Shown here: one piece after another, positions 15,652 through 28,451 of the stretch | Position numbering within the stretch: the first letter of the stretch is position 1 | Layout of the letters: the number at the start of each line of letters is the position of its first letter | From: Mannheimia granulomatis | GTDB lineage: Bacteria; Pseudomonadota; Gammaproteobacteria; Enterobacterales; Pasteurellaceae | Length of the DNA: 64,000 bases | Direction of reading: 5' to 3' | Assembly: GCF_011455695.1 (NCBI RefSeq) | Contig: NZ_CP015030.1 | Coordinates: forward strand, 1,849,716 to 1,913,715 | Program-made: the position numbers and the translations under genes | The notes under the pieces: generated by a model | Database searches by the model: none | What the model was told of the DNA's origin: nothing | What the model saw: the letters and a program-made list of their open reading frames with translations, nothing else

Positions 15652-17286
15652 ATGAATAATCGTGGCTTACTGCTCATGGGTTTACTTCTTGTGTCAATGT
15701 TGATCTTCTCACAATGGCAACAAGATTTTGACCCTGAAATTCAAGCGCAAAAGCAAGCTCAACAAGCTCAAATGGCAGCTCAGACTCAACAGGCAAGTGA
15801 TGTTCCAGCTGCTTCGAATGCAAACAATGCGATCGCAGATGCAACCACTCAAGGAAAAACCATCACAGTTGAAAGTGATGTATTACGTTTAACTATTGAT
15901 ACCTTAGGTGGCGATGTAGTAGGTTCGGAATTGTTAAAACACAATGCTGAATTAAACTCAAATACTCCATTTAAACTACTGCAACAAGACGCTCAAAAAA
16001 CTTATGTAGCTCAAAGTGGCTTGGTGGGTAAAAACGGTATCGATACTAATGCCGGCCGCCCACAATACGCGGTAACTGCGGATAATTTCAAATTGAGCGA
16101 AGGTCAAAATGAACTTTCTGTCCCACTCACATTTGAAAAAGATGGCGTAGTTTACACCAAAACTTTCCTCTTAAAACGTGGTAGCTATGATATTGGCGTT
16201 AACTTCAATATCAAAAATAATACTGCGGAAACAATTGAAGTTCAGCCTTATGGTCAATTAAAACATACCATTATAGAAAGTTCCGGCAGCTTAACCATGC
16301 CGACTTACACAGGCGGCGCTTACTCCTCTTCTGAAACAAACTACAAAAAATATAGTTTTCAAGATATGGAAAAAGCGAACTTAAACACCGATACTAAAGC
16401 AGGTTGGATCGCTGTATTACAGCATTACTTTGTATCGGCATGGGTGCCAAACCAAGATGTAGAAAATAATCTCTATTCACGCACCAACAATGGTGTAGCA
16501 ACTATCGGTTATCGCGGTCCATTAACAACTATCGCACCAAATTCAGAAGTAAATTTAAGTAGCAAACTTTGGACAGGTTCTAAAGACCAAAAAGAGATGG
16601 AAGAAGCTGCTAATCACCTAGACTTAACCGTAGATTACGGTTGGGCATGGTTTATTGCAAAACCGTTGTTCTGGTTATTAACCGCAATCCAAAAAATCGT
16701 GAGCAACTGGGGTTTAGCAATTATCGGTGTCACCATTGTGGTGAAAACGATTCTTTACCCATTAACAAAAGCACAATACACTTCAATGGCTAAAATGCGA
16801 ATGTTGCAGCCACGCATTACAGAAATGCGCGAGCGTTTCGGTGATGATCGCCAGCGTATGAGCCAAGAGATGATGAAGCTCTATAGAGAAGAAAAAGTAA
16901 ACCCAATGGGTGGCTGTTTACCAATCTTGATCCAAATGCCGATTTTCATCGCATTATATTGGACATTTATGGAAGCGGTCGAATTACGCCATGCACCATT
17001 CTTCGGTTGGATTCAAGACTTATCGGCGCAAGACCCATACTACATTCTGCCATTATTAATGGGTGGCTCAATGTACTTGTTACAAAAAATGTCACCAACG
17101 CCGGTGGCTGATCCTGTGCAACAAAAAGTAATGAACTTTATGCCTGTGATCTTTACCGTATTCTTCTTATGGTTCCCATCAGGCTTGGTACTTTACTGGT
17201 TAACGTCAAACTTAATCACAATTGCACAGCAATGGTTAATCTATCGTAACCTAGAGAAAAAAGGCTTACATTCTCGTAAGAAATAG
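15652..17286 (+). CDS. yidC: Membrane protein insertase YidC
   Basis: YidC inserts and folds inner-membrane proteins alone or with SecYEG. The 544-residue product starts [19 protein letters not shown] (first membrane helix). A large periplasmic domain (about residues 30-330) is followed by five C-terminal helices with the conserved segments [20 protein letters not shown] and [19 protein letters not shown]. The basic C-terminus ([10 protein letters not shown]) faces the cytoplasm. The ATG at 15652 matches the family start; an in-frame TTG at 15646 only adds MK. Unlike in many bacteria, including Haemophilus, it is not next to rpmH-rnpA-yidD here. Confidence 0.97.
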   Translation: MNNRGLLLMGLLLVSMLIFSQWQQDFDPEIQAQKQAQQAQMAAQTQQASDVPAASNANNAIADATTQGKTITVESDVLRLTIDTLGGDVVGSELLKHNAELNSNTPFKLLQQDAQKTYVAQSGLVGKNGIDTNAGRPQYAVTADNFKLSEGQNELSVPLTFEKDGVVYTKTFLLKRGSYDIGVNFNIKNNTAETIEVQPYGQLKHTIIESSGSLTMPTYTGGAYSSSETNYKKYSFQDMEKANLNTDTKAGWIAVLQHYFVSAWVPNQDVENNLYSRTNNGVATIGYRGPLTTIAPNSEVNLSSKLWTGSKDQKEMEEAANHLDLTVDYGWAWFIAKPLFWLLTAIQKIVSNWGLAIIGVTIVVKTILYPLTKAQYTSMAKMRMLQPRITEMRERFGDDRQRMSQEMMKLYREEKVNPMGGCLPILIQMPIFIALYWTFMEAVELRHAPFFGWIQDLSAQDPYYILPLLMGGSMYLLQKMSPTPVADPVQQKVMNFMPVIFTVFFLWFPSGLVLYWLTSNLITIAQQWLIYRNLEKKGLHSRKK

Positions 17287-17305
17287 TTCTGGTAACTGAA
17301 ATAAC

Positions 17306-17338
17306 AAAAGCCCGTTGATTGACTCAGCGGGCTTTTTT
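17306..17338. terminator. Terminator between yidC and tpx
   Basis: AAAAGCCCGTTGA pairs with TCAGCGGGCTTTTTT (one G-T wobble) around a short loop, with an A run left and six T right. It can therefore serve both convergent genes. Confidence 0.85.
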
Positions 17339-17371
17339 GCGCTTTACAAGCGGTCTGATTTTACTCAAAAA

Positions 17372-17869
17372 TTACAATACCGCTAACGCTGCATCGTAAT
17401 TCGGCTCTTGCTTAATTTCCGGTACTAACTCACTATGTAAAACATGATTGTTTTCATCCAATACAATCACTGCACGTGCAGCTAATGCAGCTAATGGACC
17501 TGATGTAATATCAACGCCTAGTGCATTGTGAGTATCACGGCTACGAAATGTTGATAAAACTTTCGCATTTTCAATGCCTTCTGCCCCACAAAAACGTGCT
17601 TGAGCGAAAGGTAAATCTGCCGAAATACACAACACTACTGTATTCGCTAAGTTAGCAGCTTTTTGGTTGAACACACGCACTGAGGTGGCACAAATGCCGG
17701 TATCAATACTTGGGAAAATATTTAACACTTTGCGTTTACCGGCAAAATCAGAAAGTGAAACATCACCTAAATCTGTATTCACTAAGGTAAAATCAGCAAC
17801 CACATCCCCTTTTTGTGGAAATGTACCTGCAACATCGATTTGGTTTCCTGCTAAAGTGACTTTACTCAT
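17372..17869 (-). CDS. tpx: Thiol peroxidase Tpx
   Basis: Tpx is an atypical 2-Cys peroxiredoxin that reduces hydrogen peroxide and organic hydroperoxides using thioredoxin. The 165-residue protein has the peroxidatic Cys60 in [12 protein letters not shown] and the resolving Cys94 in ARFCGAEG, the Tpx spacing, with the preceding FPSIDTG and the partner arginine near RDTHN. It is a single-gene unit, convergent with yidC and divergent from plsC. The ribosome site is AGGAGAAA in front of the ATG. Confidence 0.97.
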   Translation of the reverse strand: MSKVTLAGNQIDVAGTFPQKGDVVADFTLVNTDLGDVSLSDFAGKRKVLNIFPSIDTGICATSVRVFNQKAANLANTVVLCISADLPFAQARFCGAEGIENAKVLSTFRSRDTHNALGVDITSGPLAALAARAVIVLDENNHVLHSELVPEIKQEPNYDAALAVL

Positions 17870-17977
17870 TCTTTTCTCCTCTTGGAATAGTTGTAAGCGG
17901 TATCAATATACAGATTTTTTGCGAAATAGGAAACCTTTCAATTTAATTATGATAACCTTTAGAAAATAGCCTGGTTT

Positions 17978-17986
17978 TGCTATACT
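17978..17986 (+). promoter_or_regulatory. Extended -10 promoter of plsC
   Basis: TGCTATACT is an extended -10 element (TGn plus a five-of-six TATAAT match). TTTAGA at 17958-17963 is a partial -35 at 17 bp. The start would give a leader of about 25 nt to the plsC ATG. Confidence 0.55.
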
Positions 17987-18018
17987 CACGAAGATCTCGT
18001 TTTTAAGGTTATATTATT

Positions 18019-18753
18019 ATGTTAAAAATTTTACGTATTTTTTTAGTGGCTCTTGCTGCAATATTAATCTCTATTGTCGGTACAATTTACGCCTTAATCC
18101 GCTTCCGCCACCCAAGCAGTGTTGGCGTTGTTGCACGCTGGTTTGGCTCATTACATAAATTGGTTGGATTAAAACTAATTACACGTAAAAAACCTGAAAT
18201 TAACTACTCGGTTATCTACATCGGTAATCATCAAAATAACTACGATATGGTCACTATTTCATCAATGGTGGCAGAAAAAACTGTCAGTATCGGTAAAAAA
18301 AGCCTAATTTGGATTCCTTTTTTTGGATTGGTTTATTGGGCAACAGGGAATATTTTCATTCATCGTGAGAAACGTTCAAGTGCGATTGAAACAATGAATA
18401 AAGTCGGACAAATTATTAAGGAGCGTCAGGTGTCTATTTGGATGTTCCCGGAAGGCACTCGCAGCCGTGGGCGTGGCTTACTGCCGTTTAAAACAGGGGC
18501 GTTCCACTTAGCTATTTCAGCCGGCGTCCCGATTGTGCCGGTCGTTTGTTCCGATTTACATCATAAAGTAGATTTAAACCGTTGGAACAACGGAACGGTA
18601 ATTTGTGAAATGCTTGATCCGATTGACACCTCAGACTATTCACGTGAAAACGTCAAAGAGTTAATGGAAAAATGCCACAGCATTATGCAGGCTAAATTTG
18701 AACAACTTAATCAAGAAGTGGCACAATTATACAATCAATCGAAAAATGGCTGA
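18019..18753 (+). CDS. plsC: 1-acyl-sn-glycerol-3-phosphate acyltransferase PlsC
   Basis: PlsC makes phosphatidic acid by acylating lysophosphatidic acid at the inner membrane. The 244-residue protein has an N-terminal hydrophobic anchor (residues 1-25). It then shows the acyltransferase HX4D motif (His71, Asp76 in GNHQNNYD) and the substrate-binding [16 protein letters not shown] motif, followed by AGVPIVPV. The following gene, ftsP, starts 7 nt past its stop codon, the same pairing as plsC-sufI in E. coli. AAGG lies well upstream of the ATG. Confidence 0.96.
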   Translation: MLKILRIFLVALAAILISIVGTIYALIRFRHPSSVGVVARWFGSLHKLVGLKLITRKKPEINYSVIYIGNHQNNYDMVTISSMVAEKTVSIGKKSLIWIPFFGLVYWATGNIFIHREKRSSAIETMNKVGQIIKERQVSIWMFPEGTRSRGRGLLPFKTGAFHLAISAGVPIVPVVCSDLHHKVDLNRWNNGTVICEMLDPIDTSDYSRENVKELMEKCHSIMQAKFEQLNQEVAQLYNQSKNG

Positions 18754-18760
18754 TGCTGAT

Positions 18761-20185
18761 ATGAAAAAACAGATAACCCGACGCCAGTTTGTAAAAGGCT
18801 CTGCTTTAGCGGGAGCTTTATCTACATTGCCCGCTTCTGCACTAGCGACAGAACGCCCTGCTCTTAAAATTCCACCACTAATGGATATTGGACGCGGTAA
18901 ACCTGTTCGGCTGGATTTACGCCCAGCTCAAACACAGTTTGATAAAGGAAAATTGGTAGATGTTTGGGGTGTAAACGGGCAATATCTAGCTCCAACGGTT
19001 CGAGTGAAGTCGGGCGATTTTGTCAAATTGATCTATCTAAATAACCTGCCGCAAAAAATATCAATCAATATTCAAGGCTTGCAAGCTCCTACCGAGATGA
19101 TTGGCTCGGTACATCGTAACCTTGAGCCGAAAAGCAGTTGGTCTCCGATTGTCTCTATTAACCAAAAAGCCTGTAGTTGTTGGTATCACGCCGATACAAT
19201 GCTTAATTCCGCTTTTCAACTTTATCGAGGCTTGGCAGGCTTCTGGTTAATTGAAGACGAGCAAAGTAAAAAGGCTAACTTGCCAAATAAATATGGGGTA
19301 AATGATATTCCGCTGATTTTGCAAGATCAGCTACTGAATAAAGAAGGTGTACAAGTTTTAGATAAAAACACCTCTCAGTTTGTAGGTAAACGCTTATTTG
19401 TAAACGGGCAGGAATCCCCTCATTTAAATGTGCCTCGTGGCTGGGTAAGATTACGTTTGTTGAATGCTTCACTCTCACGAGCCTATGATTTACGTTTAGA
19501 TACAGATAAACCCCTATATCTAATTGCGACAGGCTTAGGAATGCTAGCTGAACCTCTGGAAATGGAATCCATCCACCTTGCTCCAAACGAGAGGGTTGAG
19601 GTCTTAGTAGATTTAAGTGAAGGCGAAACCACCTCTCTGATAAGCGGTCAAAAAAGAGATATTTTTTACAAAATCGGACAAATTTTTTCTAACAATGATG
19701 AATTAATTGATAATGTTATTTTAGAACTTCGCCCCGAAGGAATGGCAGCAGTAGTAAACACCAAACCGAGTTTGCCTGAATTTTCATTAGATGAATTTAA
19801 TTTAAAAATCAGCCAAGAACGCCGTTTTGTGATTCGCCCTCTTGATAATCTCATTAATCAAAATCGCTTTGACCCCAAACGTATTGATTTCACCGCGACC
19901 AAAGGTAGCATAGAACGTTGGTATCTCAATAGCGATCAAGCGGTCGGATTTACGCTACAAGGTGCAAAATTTATTATCGAAACCCAAAATCGACAAGCAT
20001 TCCCTATCAAACAACTTGCTTGGCGAGATACGCTTTGGTTAGAGGCTAATCAAGAAACGACTATTCTTGTACGTTTCGATAATACTGCCTCCGAACAGCT
20101 ACCCTTTACCTTCGGTGTTAGCGATTTTATGCTACGTGATAGAGGTACGATGGGTCAATTTAGTGTAATTGAAAATGGACAATAA
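18761..20185 (+). CDS. ftsP: Cell division protein FtsP (SufI), Tat-exported multicopper-oxidase fold
   Basis: FtsP stabilises the divisome under stress and is a classic Tat substrate. From the ATG at 18761 the protein has 475 residues and a twin-arginine leader, [20 protein letters not shown], ending ASALA. Three cupredoxin-like domains follow, but the His/Cys copper ligands typical of laccases are mostly absent, as in SufI. Earlier in-frame ATGs (18698, 18746) lie inside plsC and would lengthen the leader unnaturally. It follows plsC directly and is probably co-transcribed. Confidence 0.92.
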   Translation: MKKQITRRQFVKGSALAGALSTLPASALATERPALKIPPLMDIGRGKPVRLDLRPAQTQFDKGKLVDVWGVNGQYLAPTVRVKSGDFVKLIYLNNLPQKISINIQGLQAPTEMIGSVHRNLEPKSSWSPIVSINQKACSCWYHADTMLNSAFQLYRGLAGFWLIEDEQSKKANLPNKYGVNDIPLILQDQLLNKEGVQVLDKNTSQFVGKRLFVNGQESPHLNVPRGWVRLRLLNASLSRAYDLRLDTDKPLYLIATGLGMLAEPLEMESIHLAPNERVEVLVDLSEGETTSLISGQKRDIFYKIGQIFSNNDELIDNVILELRPEGMAAVVNTKPSLPEFSLDEFNLKISQERRFVIRPLDNLINQNRFDPKRIDFTATKGSIERWYLNSDQAVGFTLQGAKFIIETQNRQAFPIKQLAWRDTLWLEANQETTILVRFDNTASEQLPFTFGVSDFMLRDRGTMGQFSVIENGQ

Positions 20186-20238
20186 CCCCTTGATAAGCGA
20201 TAATGCCTACCGATTTTGCCCATAAAAAGGAAAAAATA

Positions 20239-21192
20239 ATGAGCCAAGAATTTTTAGATTTTGAATTGCCAATTGCAGAGCTTGAAGCCAAAATTGAGTC
20301 TTTAAGAGCGGTAAGCGAGCAAGATAATAAAATTAATCTTGATGATGAAATCAAGCGTTTACAAAAGAAAAGTGAAGAATTAACCAAGAAAACATTTGCT
20401 AACTTAGACTCTTGGCAAATCTCACGTATGGCACGTCACCCAAACCGTCCATACACTTTAGATTATATTGAACAAATCTTCACTGAATTTGATGAGTTAG
20501 CTGGTGATCGTGCCTTTGCTGATGATAAAGCGATTGTTGGCGGTATTGCTCGTCTTGACGGACGTCCTGTGATGGTTATCGGTCATCAGAAAGGCCGTAC
20601 CGTAAAAGAGAAAGTAAAGCGTAACTTTGGTATGCCGGCTCCGGAAGGTTATCGTAAAGCATTACGTTTAATGGAAATGGCAGAACGTTTTAATATGCCG
20701 ATTATTACGTTTATTGATACTCCGGGAGCATATCCGGGCATTGGTGCAGAAGAGCGTGGTCAATCAGAAGCAATCGCTCGTAACCTACGTGAAATGTCGC
20801 AACTATCTGTGCCTGTAATTTGTACTGTTATTGGTGAAGGTGGTTCCGGTGGTGCACTGGCTATTGGGGTTGGCGATAAAGTAAATATGTTGCAATATTC
20901 CACTTACTCGGTTATTTCCCCTGAAGGCTGCGCATCAATTCTATGGAAAAGTGCCGATAAAGCCTCAACTGCCGCGGAAGTCATGGGCTTAACCGCACCA
21001 CGCTTAAAAGAGCTGGAATTAATTGATAATATTATTCCTGAGCCTCTAGGCGGTGCACATCGTAATGTTGAACAAATTGCACAAAATCTAAAACAGCGCA
21101 TCATAGAAGATTTAGCGGAATTAGATCAACTCAGTAAAGATGATTTACTGGAACGTCGCTACCAACGTTTAATGAGTTACGGCTACGTATAA
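20239..21192 (+). CDS. accA: Acetyl-CoA carboxylase carboxyltransferase subunit alpha
   Basis: AccA with AccD transfers carboxyl from carboxybiotin to acetyl-CoA, the first step of fatty acid synthesis. The 317-residue protein starts [20 protein letters not shown], the family N-terminus. A longer reading from 20203 is rejected because AAGG sits eight bases before the ATG at 20239. Conserved crotonase-fold segments include [20 protein letters not shown] and [16 protein letters not shown] (oxyanion loop). It follows ftsP closely. accB, encoding the biotin carrier, begins at the far right of this window in a separate operon. Confidence 0.97.
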   Translation: MSQEFLDFELPIAELEAKIESLRAVSEQDNKINLDDEIKRLQKKSEELTKKTFANLDSWQISRMARHPNRPYTLDYIEQIFTEFDELAGDRAFADDKAIVGGIARLDGRPVMVIGHQKGRTVKEKVKRNFGMPAPEGYRKALRLMEMAERFNMPIITFIDTPGAYPGIGAEERGQSEAIARNLREMSQLSVPVICTVIGEGGSGGALAIGVGDKVNMLQYSTYSVISPEGCASILWKSADKASTAAEVMGLTAPRLKELELIDNIIPEPLGGAHRNVEQIAQNLKQRIIEDLAELDQLSKDDLLERRYQRLMSYGYV

Positions 21193-21285
21193 CAATTTTT
21201 ATAATACAAGCGGTGAGATTTTTGTAGAAATTTGCAGAATCTTGCCGTTTTACATTAAAACTGAAGAAAAATAAGAATTGGAAAG

Positions 21286-21361
<76 letters not shown>

Positions 21362-21392
21362 AAATTGAACATTGTGAAAACAACGAGGCGGA

Positions 21393-21420
21393 ATTATAGA
21401 GATTTTTCTCTCCACTGCAA
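21393..21420 (-). promoter_or_regulatory. Promoter of the solitary tRNA-Thr
   Basis: On the minus strand TTGCAG (-35, 21415-21420) and TATAAT (-10, 21393-21398) are 16 bp apart. A GC-rich discriminator (TCCGCC) follows, typical of growth-rate and stringently controlled tRNA promoters. Confidence 0.75.
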
Positions 21421-21481
21421 GCCATCGCTGACTTAAATGACCAAAAAATAACAATTATTTCTATTTTAAAGGAGTGAATGA

Positions 21482-22342
21482 ATGAAAAATGTGCTATCCA
21501 TCCAATCTCATGTGGTTTTTGGCTATGCCGGAAATAAAGCAGCTACCTTCCCAATGCAACTACTTGGTGTTGATGTTTGGGCACTAAATACCGTGCAATT
21601 TTCCAATCATACCCAATATGGTAAATGGGGCGGAATGGTCATCCCTAAAGAACAAATCGGCGATATCGTTGATGGCATTAATAATATCGGTCAATTATCT
21701 CACTGTGATGCGGTATTATCGGGCTACATCGGCTCTGCAGAACAGGTACAAGAAATCGTTAATGCTTTCCAAAAAGTAAAAACTGAAAATCCTAATGCAA
21801 TTTATGTGTGCGACCCAGTCATGGGACATCCAGATAAAGGCTGCATTGTAGCTGACGGTGTAAAAGAAGGATTAATCAATCTTGCCATGGCACAAGCAGA
21901 TATTATCACGCCAAACTTAGTCGAACTGCGTGAATTAAGTGGTTTAACCGTAGAAAATTTTGAGCAAGCAATTGAAGCAGTTAAAGCTATCTTAAGTAAA
22001 GGTCCGAAAAAAGTATTAGTGAAACATTTAAGCCGTGTCGGCAAAGAGAATAATAAATTTGAAATGCTACTGGCCAACCAAGATGGTATTTGGCATATCA
22101 GCCGTCCGCTTTACCATTTTGACAAAGAACCAGTTGGTGTAGGTGATTTAACTGCCGGCTTATTCGTAGCGAATTTATTAAACGGAAAATCAGACCTAGA
22201 TGCCTTTGAGCATACCGCAAATGCGGTAAATGAAGTCATGGAACAAACTTCAAAATCAGGCTTGTATGAATTACAAATTATTCGCTCACGAGATCTAATT
22301 ATGAATCCGCAATGTAGTTATAAAGCAGTAAAAATCGCCTAA
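21482..22342 (+). CDS. pdxY: Pyridoxal kinase PdxY
   Basis: PdxY phosphorylates pyridoxal in the vitamin B6 salvage pathway. The 286-residue protein is a ribokinase-fold enzyme. It starts [21 protein letters not shown] (substrate-binding Ser and Tyr region), has [14 protein letters not shown] in the middle, and carries the C-terminal anion-hole motif [13 protein letters not shown], where the Asp of GVGD is the catalytic base. AAAGGAG gives a strong ribosome site just before the ATG. The gene is transcribed away from the solitary tRNA-Thr and ends in a strong hairpin. Confidence 0.95.
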   Translation: MKNVLSIQSHVVFGYAGNKAATFPMQLLGVDVWALNTVQFSNHTQYGKWGGMVIPKEQIGDIVDGINNIGQLSHCDAVLSGYIGSAEQVQEIVNAFQKVKTENPNAIYVCDPVMGHPDKGCIVADGVKEGLINLAMAQADIITPNLVELRELSGLTVENFEQAIEAVKAILSKGPKKVLVKHLSRVGKENNKFEMLLANQDGIWHISRPLYHFDKEPVGVGDLTAGLFVANLLNGKSDLDAFEHTANAVNEVMEQTSKSGLYELQIIRSRDLIMNPQCSYKAVKIA

Positions 22343-22370
22343 TACCATTTGCAAAATAAAACTAAAATCT

Positions 22371-22412
22371 GACCGCTTGCATACGCCTACCTCGTTGCAA
22401 GCGGTCTTTTTT
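22371..22412 (+). terminator. Terminator of pdxY built from inverted uptake sequences
   Basis: GACCGCTTGCA (22371-22381) pairs perfectly with TGCAAGCGGTC (22396-22406), and six T follow. Both arms contain a GCAAGCGGT variant of the uptake signal, so uptake and termination functions share the sequence. Confidence 0.85.
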
Positions 22413-22460
22413 ATTCACTATTTTGCAAATTGAGACTTTGTTCTAGCAATTTCAAGCAAT

Positions 22461-22490
22461 AAAAAAGAGGCATACCTTTCGATACACCTC
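22461..22490 (-). terminator. Terminator of tuf
   Basis: On the minus strand an imperfect stem closed by GAGG and CCTC, with a loop containing GAAA, is followed by six T. It lies about 45 bp after the tuf stop codon. Confidence 0.65.
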
Positions 22491-22533
22491 TCTTTCGCTT
22501 GTTCGCTTATCTCAAATATAAACTTTCGCTTAA

Positions 22534-23721
<1,188 letters not shown>

Positions 23722-23834
23722 CTAAAAGCCTCTTAAACAAAAACGGTTACAATGGAACAAAAGAACCCATTAACCATAATGTAGAAATTAATACCAATAA
23801 AAATTTGCGTGAGAAAGATAGAATTTAGATGAAG

Positions 23835-23910
23835 TGGTGCTGATAGGCGGATTTGAACCGCCGACCTCACCCTTACCAAGGGTGCGCTCTACCAACTGAG
23901 CTATATCAGC
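23835..23910 (-). tRNA. tRNA-Thr (anticodon GGT)
   Basis: 76 nt including CCA. The acceptor GCTGATA pairs with TATCAGC, and the anticodon loop TTGGTAA lies in a CACCC/GGGTG stem. It is the last tRNA before tuf and matches thrT in the E. coli thrU-tyrU-glyT-thrT-tufB operon. Confidence 0.97.
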
Positions 23911-23914
23911 GTCT

Positions 23915-23989
<75 letters not shown>

Positions 23990-24032
23990 TGTTCTAAATT
24001 CGTCTGACCTACGCGATTCAAAATATCAGAGA

Positions 24033-24117
24033 TGGTGGAGGGAGAAGGATTCGAACCTTCGAAGGCTGAGCCAACAGATTTACAGTCTGCCCCCTTTGGC
24101 CGCTCGGGAACCCCTCC
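24033..24117 (-). tRNA. tRNA-Tyr (anticodon GTA)
   Basis: 85 nt including CCA, with the long variable arm of tRNA-Tyr. The acceptor is GGAGGGG and the anticodon loop CTGTAAA lies in a CAGA/TCTG stem. It corresponds to tyrU in the conserved tRNA-tuf operon. Confidence 0.97.
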
Positions 24118-24152
24118 ACGATAATTGAATACTTATTTACGCTTTGCGTTAA

Positions 24153-24228
<76 letters not shown>

Positions 24229-24256
24229 ATTGCTGTGTCGTAAGCAATTGATGTGC

Positions 24257-24284
24257 ATTATAGGGAAATTTTAACTGTGTGCAA
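24257..24284 (-). promoter_or_regulatory. Promoter of the tRNA-tuf operon
   Basis: TTGCAC (24279-24284) and TATAAT (24257-24262) are separated by 16 bp on the minus strand. A GCAC discriminator follows, a stringent-type promoter start. Confidence 0.8.
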
Positions 24285-24474
24285 GCATTTTTTGAAAAAA
24301 ATCTTAAAAAAACGCTCTTTCGATTTTTAAATATACAAAATGACTATTTTTTGTAAAAAATAATGAATTTTCTCCTAATAAATACGGCAAAAACAACCTT
24401 TCTATTGTATAGTGAGCAGCCTGATTTGCTTATAAAGGCATTAATTAATCATCAAAAAATTTGAGATTTTGGCT

Positions 24475-25425
24475 ATGAGCCTTGAAAAAAACCAAAAAAT
24501 TACTCCTTTTCTCACTTTTGATCGTCAGCAATGGGCAGATTTACGTAAATCTGTTCCACTAAAGCTCACGGAACAAGACTTAAAACCCTTATTAGGCTTT
24601 AACGAAGATCTTTCTTTGGAAGAAGTTCGCACTATTTACCTACCCCTTGCCCGTTTAATTCAATACTATATAGAAGAAAACTTAAAACGTCAGACGGTAT
24701 TACATCGCTTTCTTGGCATTGAAGCCCCTAAAGTACCTTATATTATTAGTATTGCAGGTAGCGTATCAGTCGGGAAAAGTACCTCAGCTCGTATTTTACA
24801 AGCATTGCTCTCTCATTATCCTTATCAGCGCAAAGTGGATTTAATCACTACCGATGGTTTTTTGTATCCGCTTGCGACCTTAACCGAAAAAAATCTACTA
24901 AAGAAAAAAGGCTTTCCCGAATCTTATGATATTCATAGCCTGATTCGATTTGTTTCAGATATTAAATCTGGCAAACGCAATGTCAAAGCTCCGATTTATT
25001 CGCATTTAACCTATGACATTATTCCTGATCAATTTAATATTGTAGATCAACCTGATGTGGTGATTTTAGAAGGGCTAAACGTATTACAAAGTGGCATGAA
25101 CTACCCTTCTAGCCCACATAATGTGTTTGTGTCTGATTTTGTCGATTTCTCTATTTATGTCGATGCTGAGGAAGAGTTACTGAAAACGTGGTATATCAAC
25201 CGCTTCTTAAAATTTCGCCGTAGCGCATTTGCAGATCCAAACTCCTACTTCCATCATTATGCGAGTTTATCTGAACAAGAAGCTGTAGATACAGCCTCAA
25301 CAATTTGGGAAGAAATTAACGGCTTGAATCTACGTAAAAATATTCTGCCAAGCCGAGAGCGAGCCAACCTGATTTTAATCAAAGGGCGAGATCACGCCAT
25401 TGAAACGGTGAAATTAAGAAAATAA
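24475..25425 (+). CDS. coaA: Pantothenate kinase CoaA
   Basis: CoaA phosphorylates pantothenate, the committed and feedback-controlled step of coenzyme A synthesis. The 316-residue product equals the E. coli length. It has the P-loop [18 protein letters not shown] (about residues 93-110) and the prokaryotic type I segments [20 protein letters not shown] and [13 protein letters not shown]. The ATG at 24475 is chosen; an in-frame TTG at 24469 adds two residues. The ribosome site is poor. coaA next to the tRNA-tuf operon is the E. coli order, divergently transcribed. Confidence 0.97.
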   Translation: MSLEKNQKITPFLTFDRQQWADLRKSVPLKLTEQDLKPLLGFNEDLSLEEVRTIYLPLARLIQYYIEENLKRQTVLHRFLGIEAPKVPYIISIAGSVSVGKSTSARILQALLSHYPYQRKVDLITTDGFLYPLATLTEKNLLKKKGFPESYDIHSLIRFVSDIKSGKRNVKAPIYSHLTYDIIPDQFNIVDQPDVVILEGLNVLQSGMNYPSSPHNVFVSDFVDFSIYVDAEEELLKTWYINRFLKFRRSAFADPNSYFHHYASLSEQEAVDTASTIWEEINGLNLRKNILPSRERANLILIKGRDHAIETVKLRK

Positions 25426-25437
25426 TCAAAACGAGGT

Positions 25438-25470
25438 AAATCCGTTGTTCATGCAACGGATTTTTTATTT
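25438..25470 (+). terminator. Terminator of coaA
   Basis: AAATCCGTTG and CAACGGATTT form a perfect ten-base stem with a TTCATG loop, followed by a T run, 13 bp after the coaA stop. Confidence 0.88.
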
Positions 25471-25540
25471 AAATCAATGCTTATTAGTCGATTTTTTGGT
25501 AAGCTAACTATCAATTATAGTTCTAATTCGGGTATCTAAA

Positions 25541-26080
25541 ATGAATAAGAAATTTCTCCTGCCTTTAGTTGTATTTTTAGCTTTATCTGTGGCATTTATG
25601 ATTCAACTTGCCCGTAATTCTCAAGGCGATGACCCGAAAAGATTAGAGTCAGCATTAGTCGGAAAAAGTGTGCCTGCATTTAGCCTAGAATCTTTAGTTG
25701 ATGAAAAACAACAACTGAACGAAAACATTTTAAAAACAGGGACACCCCGCTTACTGAATGTTTGGGCAACGTGGTGCCCGACCTGCTATGCCGAACATGA
25801 ATATTTAACTATTCTTGCCAAACAAGGGGTAGAGATTATCGGTATTGATTATAAAGATGAACGCCCCAAAGCCATTAAATTCCTTACCAATTATGGCAAC
25901 CCGTACAAAGCAATCATTTTCGACCCGAAAGGATCTCTAGGGTTAGATCTTGGTGTGTACGGTGCACCGGAAACCTTTATCGTGGATGGTAACGGCATTA
26001 TCCGCTACCGCTATGCAGGTGATGTAAACGACAAAGTTTGGAACCAAGTGCTTAAACCGATTTATGAGAAATTGAAATAG
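25541..26080 (+). CDS. ccmG: Thiol:disulfide interchange protein CcmG/DsbE (periplasmic thioredoxin-like)
   Basis: The 179-residue protein has an uncleaved N-terminal anchor (residues 5-24) and a periplasmic thioredoxin fold with the active site WCPTC (Cys79, Cys82). It also has the conserved GxYGAPETFIVDG segment containing the cis-proline loop. CcmG keeps the haem-binding cysteines of apocytochrome c reduced. It heads an operon with a CcmH/NrfF-like and a CcmI/NrfG-like gene, but the genes ccmA-F are not here. It could therefore belong to either the general (Ccm) or the nitrite-reductase (Nrf) haem-attachment system. Confidence 0.88.
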   Translation: MNKKFLLPLVVFLALSVAFMIQLARNSQGDDPKRLESALVGKSVPAFSLESLVDEKQQLNENILKTGTPRLLNVWATWCPTCYAEHEYLTILAKQGVEIIGIDYKDERPKAIKFLTNYGNPYKAIIFDPKGSLGLDLGVYGAPETFIVDGNGIIRYRYAGDVNDKVWNQVLKPIYEKLK

Positions 26081-26088
26081 TGATAACC

Positions 26089-26571
26089 ATGAAAAAAGCC
26101 TTACCGTTAATCTTTATGTTTGCCACAGTTGTCGCTACCGCTGCTCCCGTGGAAATACATCAATTCGATAATCCGCAGCAAGAGGCAGACTATCGAGCTT
26201 TAATTCAAGAATTACGCTGCCCGCAATGCCAGAACAACAATATTGCGGACTCAAACTCCACCATTTCAACTGATATGCGGGCAAAAACCTTAGCATTACT
26301 GAAAGAAGGCAAAAGTAAAAGTGAAGTAGTGGATTATATGGTTGAACGTTACGGCAATTTCGTCACCTACAATCCGCCAATGACCCCTGCAACATTAATG
26401 TTATGGATTCTGCCGTTATTGCTTATTTTCCTAGGGCTTGGTATTGTCTGGCGAAGAAAAAAAGCCAAACCACAAGCGGTCAATTCTGATCAAAATTTTG
26501 CAAAACAAACACGGAATTTAAATCAAGACGAACAAAATCGTTTAAACCAAATTTTAAATAAGGATGAGTAA
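26089..26571 (+). CDS. ccmH: Cytochrome c-type biogenesis protein CcmH/NrfF
   Basis: The protein has a cleavable signal (MKKALPLIFMFATVVATAAP), the redox motif LRCPQCQNNN (Cys44, Cys47) that defines the CcmH/NrfF family, and one C-terminal membrane helix (about residues 100-121). It then has a basic cytoplasmic tail. It reduces apocytochrome c together with CcmG and presents it to the haem lyase. The ATG at 26089 is used; an in-frame GTG at 26080 overlaps the ccmG stop. The 160-residue length is that of the N-terminal half of E. coli CcmH; the TPR half is a separate gene (next). It overlaps ccmI by one base (TAATG). Confidence 0.9.
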   Translation: MKKALPLIFMFATVVATAAPVEIHQFDNPQQEADYRALIQELRCPQCQNNNIADSNSTISTDMRAKTLALLKEGKSKSEVVDYMVERYGNFVTYNPPMTPATLMLWILPLLLIFLGLGIVWRRKKAKPQAVNSDQNFAKQTRNLNQDEQNRLNQILNKDE

Positions 26572-27478
26572 TGAATTTCTGGCTGGCGATTATCTTAATC
26601 ACATTAATTGTTTGTATAGTAGCGTTTCATCCTTTGCTCAAAAAGAATAAAACAATTAGCAACACTAAGCGGGATAGCCTTAATAAAGCCTTTTATTTTG
26701 ACCGCTTAAAAGAAGTGGAAAATGAGGCAAACGAAGGCGTAATTGATGATCCTGAGCAAACCAAGCTAGAGCTACAACAAAACCTACTTGATGATATTCC
26801 CGATACAAAACAAAACAGCACACACTCAACGCTCAAATTTGGCAAAGCTTGGCTGGCTTCGCTGATTATACTTGTCGGTGGAGTAAGCTTTGCCGTTTAT
26901 AGTAGCGTTGGTTCATGGTTCTCAAGCTCAATGCTGGATACTTCTCACCAAAAATTAGCCTATTTTTATGAGCGTCTAAAAACTGAAGATACCAATCCGC
27001 TTAGCAGCGAAGAAATGAACCAATTTGCGATGGCATTGCGTGTAGATTTACAAAAAAATCCGGCAGATGATCAAAAATGGTATATGTTGGGTCAAATCGG
27101 GATGGCACTAGATGATGGGCAATTAGCCCATGATGCTTTCAGCAAAGCTGCCCAGTTAAAACCGGATAACTTAGATTATCAGTTAAGTCACGCACAACTA
27201 TTGCTTTTCTCTGAAGCACAAGAAGATAAAAAACAAGGTGAAACATTGCTAAGAGACATTATCCGTAAGGATCATACGAACTTTAATGCTTTAAGCCTAC
27301 TTGCATTCCATTCTTTTGAAAAAGAAGATTTCAAAATGGCCGCGATGACTTGGGGAATGATGTTAAAGCTCTTACCTGATGAAGATCCTCGTAAAGTTAC
27401 TGTTGAACGCAGTTTCAATATGGCACTATCAAACTTAAGTGAATCGGATAAAAAAGAGTTGCAAAAAGGCGAGAAAAA

Positions 27479-27482
<4 letters not shown>
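26571..27482 (+). CDS. ccmI: Cytochrome c biogenesis TPR protein CcmI/NrfG-like
   Basis: The 303-residue protein has two membrane helices (about residues 1-20 and 90-112) separated by a cytoplasmic leucine-zipper-like loop with the family motif YFDRLKEVENEANEGVIDD. TPR repeats follow in the periplasm (KWYMLGQIGMALDDGQLAHD and neighbours). CcmI binds the C-terminus of apocytochrome c and hands it to the haem lyase. It overlaps ccmH by one base and mog by four, so it is translationally coupled on both sides. Whether it serves the Ccm or the Nrf branch cannot be decided from sequence. Confidence 0.87.
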
Positions 27483-28431
<949 letters not shown>

Positions 28432-28451
28432 TATTAAATAGAAAGGATACA

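Noticed and set aside
15828..15837. TGCGATCGCA inside yidC as a third CRP-S site
   Set aside because: It lacks the six-base spacer between half-sites and lies within coding sequence with no downstream competence gene.
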